DNA from: Bacteroidales bacterium
GTDB taxonomy: Bacteria; Bacteroidota; Bacteroidia; Bacteroidales; VadinHA17
NCBI GenBank assembly: GCA_025455505.1
Contig: JALOMK010000064.1
Span: 1 to 8,898 of the forward strand
Length of the DNA: 8,898 nt
Direction: 5' to 3'
Shown here: one piece after another, positions 8,201 through 8,898 of the stretch
Numbering within the stretch: the first letter of the stretch is position 1
Layout of the letters: each line of letters starts with the position of its first letter
The notes under the pieces: model-generated
Databases searched by the model: none
What the model was told of the DNA's origin: nothing
Seen by the model: only the letters and a program-made list of their open reading frames with translations
Translations under genes and position numbers: made by a program

Positions 8201-8898
8201 GTCACAGTGACTGTTGCCTGTTCTTCTTCGATACGGGATGAGATTTCCTCTTTTTCGGCGAGGGTGGCAAGACGTGATTCTATTTCGGCCACAACTGCAT
8301 CGGTCTTCTCCAGTGTCGACCCTGCAGGCATTGTCACCGACAGCCTGAAATTCGGAGTTTCCACCTCCTGGGTTGTGCTGATGCTGAGCGCAAGGCTTAT
8401 AAGAAGGGATGCGAAGAATACAACAAGAGTACCTATTATTGTGGTTGCCGGGTGCCTCATACTGGCTTTAAGCACAAGGTAGTAGCCCTGGATGAGTCTG
8501 TCGTGGATCGACATTTTCCTGAATATATCCGACTTTCCTCCGGAAGTTGAAGAGAGCAGGAAATATGTTCCCATGGGGATCACCATCAGGGCTACAGTCA
8601 TTGATATGAGAAGTGTTGACACTATTGACACGCCAATGTTCTTCCCGACAATGTTTACCATGTAGTTGTCAGAGAAAATAAAGGGAAGGAACACAATTAT
8701 TGTTGTCAGTGTCGATGCAAAAATCGATCTCCACACCTCTTTAGTCCCCTGTTTCACTGCGGTTTCAAAGTCTTTACCCTGTCCCGCCAGCCGGTAAATG
8801 CTTTCAAGCACCACAACCGAGTTGTCGACAAGCATGCCTATTGCAAGGGCCATGCCCACGAGGGTGAGACTGTTAATTGTTATGCCGGTTGCATAGAA
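5251..8898 (-). CDS. RND efflux permease fused to ABC ATPase, 5' end outside window
   Basis: The frame is open from the right edge to a TGA at 5251 (1215 residues seen). A GTG at 8857-8859 is an internal valine, not the start, because codons upstream continue TM4 (NSLTLVGMALAIGMLVDNS). About 390-400 N-terminal residues should lie outside. Residues 1 to about 663 are the RND part: TM4 with D25, TM7, a large periplasmic loop (about 174-500) with a glycine-rich stretch at 270-299, and TM8-TM12, including GVVVNNGIILIDY and RLRPILIT. Residues about 670-890 are an extra membrane linker of roughly six helices in pairs, with basic cytosolic segments. From about 925 comes an ABC ATPase: Walker A GPNGAGKTT (948-956), Q995, signature YSGGM (1048), Walker B ILVVDE (1068-1073), D-loop AGLD, His1104. 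The C-terminal NLEDAYLWLSR resembles the tail of ABC-2 ATPases. All catalytic motifs look intact. RND pumps use proton flow to expel compounds through an adaptor and TolC; the fusion suggests ATP use joined to that pump. The domain calls are strong; the mechanism and substrate are not known. Confidence 0.93.
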   Translation of the reverse strand, partial: FYATGITINSLTLVGMALAIGMLVDNSVVVLESIYRLAGQGKDFETAVKQGTKEVWRSIFASTLTTIIVFLPFIFSDNYMVNIVGKNIGVSIVSTLLISMTVALMVIPMGTYFLLSSTSGGKSDIFRKMSIHDRLIQGYYLVLKASMRHPATTIIGTLVVFFASLLISLALSISTTQEVETPNFRLSVTMPAGSTLEKTDAVVAEIESRLATLAEKEEISSRIEEEQATVTVTLAEEWDKNSKRTLPEIKNDIEEKTKNISSAEISMDELSSGGGFEAAGGGGDFNPGGDFMNLLGIGTTRASIVIKGQNFVQMKSLADDIKGYLDDLTTVDNSNINVQDNKPEVQLRFDMDYLARNNVNLMNLSSALSTFGRESTSGAKFRQGTESYDITIKYQEEDSISTAEKEKTIDDLRRLEVTNSSGAIMEMDELADIVFSSGMGNIHRENQEKRVTVFYSFREEINNSKDLLAGARQEIEGIVAGLNIPPGLAVEVIHEENQYKDLYKIIGIAFLLIFMILAAVFESLATPVVLMFSIPLAALGSLIALILTGNSLLNLNTLTGFLILLGVVVNNGIILIDYTNILRKRGYRVQRAIMMAGVARLRPILITAATTIVAMIPLAMGKAEFVSVIGASFAITVIGGLALSTLLTLVFIPTFYTGLENALKWFYSLGWKNKVLQFAILGFLVFFIYTNVDKFLWQLITWILSLILVPATTWFVMNSLRKARETIITPGESINIRIQSLVKIYERENRWAREWRAGARIRKRLGLSGRITSLRDMASLIWQGPVLAFIVYFTYFYLNKGFWIFIFSIITWFALSALWTRLKEYFESTSGKSVSKWPARFIAAADFIVFWMIPLLNLVWFQLKWENIAVVLILGFLWFTALFIYKTGQKLTRENIDIYRLEGRFKGLRKTVYRIVAAVPLIGKKKKPFKALSCVSLEIGNGMFGLLGPNGAGKTTLMRIICGILEQSYGKVWINGLDTQEKREELQGLIGYLPQEFGSYENMTAHEYLHYQAMLKNITDVKTRNERVTYVLNAVHMEERRHEKIGSYSGGMKQRMGIAQILLHLPRILVVDEPTAGLDPRERIRFRNLLVELSRERVVIFSTHIIEDISSSCNMVAVLNKGKLRYLGKPIDMTREAEGHVWQFSMAASDFNSFVAKNLVVHHMSEGDNVRVRVISETSPWEGARNASPNLEDAYLWLSRKKDSMADKNKNSNAG
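6220..6890 (-). other. Membrane linker module joining the RND and ABC domains
   Basis: Between the end of RND TM12 and the ATPase, the fused protein has about 220 extra residues that belong to neither domain. They hold roughly six hydrophobic helices arranged as three hairpins, separated by basic and charged cytosolic stretches such as RENRWAREWRAGARIRKRLG. Two hairpins share an ungapped pattern (FLVFFIYTNVDKFLW at 6808-6852 and FIVYFTYFYLNKGFW at 6490-6534), suggesting internal duplication. An even helix number returns the chain to the cytosol, as the ATPase requires. I do not recognise it as a named family. Limits are approximate. Confidence 0.7.

Noticed and set aside
7934..8482. A 182-codon open frame on the plus strand, rich in Ser and Pro.
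   Set aside because: It is opposite the RND periplasmic loop. Its composition mirrors Gly- and Glu-rich codons on the real strand, and no family features are visible.
8857..8859. GTG as the start codon of the RND-ABC fusion.
   Set aside because: Codons upstream to the window edge stay open and encode the rest of RND TM4, so the gene continues beyond the window.

Overview
The window looks like chromosomal DNA of a Bacteroidota (Bacteroidetes) bacterium. The main evidence is a type 9 secretion (T9SS) type A sorting domain, a tail-fibre-like protein with the 'GIGTTSP ... LLDVNG' pattern common in that phylum, an SpvB/RHS-family surface protein with the N-terminal style seen there, and little sign of Shine-Dalgarno sequences. 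All five genes supported here lie on the minus strand. I saw no tRNA, rRNA, CRISPR array, transposase or integrase.

Right part (about 8898 down to 4538): an unusual export locus. The first gene enters the window already in progress. It encodes the C-terminal part, from TM4 onward, of an RND efflux permease. In the same uninterrupted frame it continues through a membrane linker of about six helices, then a complete ABC ATPase domain with Walker A, Q-loop, YSGGM signature, Walker B, D-loop and H-loop. The next gene overlaps its stop by an ATGA junction and encodes a six-helix ABC-2-type permease, the obvious membrane partner for the fused ATPase. The locus therefore appears to couple a proton-driven RND pump and an ATP-driven ABC exporter in one polypeptide. 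Adaptor and TolC-like genes, if present, would lie beyond the right edge.

Middle (4376-4537): a 162-bp AT-rich gap with a near-perfect palindrome and a weak stem-loop. It is the likely boundary between the two operons, although no confident promoter could be read.

Left part (4375 down to 1): a tight three-gene cassette of secreted proteins. In order these are a 230-residue tail-fibre/S74-like protein, a 157-residue protein joining one RHS-like YD motif to a T9SS sorting domain, and a large SpvB/TcB/RHS-type protein. The last fills positions 3181 to 1 and runs off the left edge. It has a signal peptide, an SpvB N-terminal domain, seven FG-GAP/VCBS-type calcium-loop motifs, a TcdB-middle-like segment and the first YD-like repeat. 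Its C-terminus, where a toxin or T9SS domain might sit, is outside the window. The gene spacing (3 and 24 bp) suggests the three are made together and act at the cell surface, but their function cannot be read from the sequence alone.
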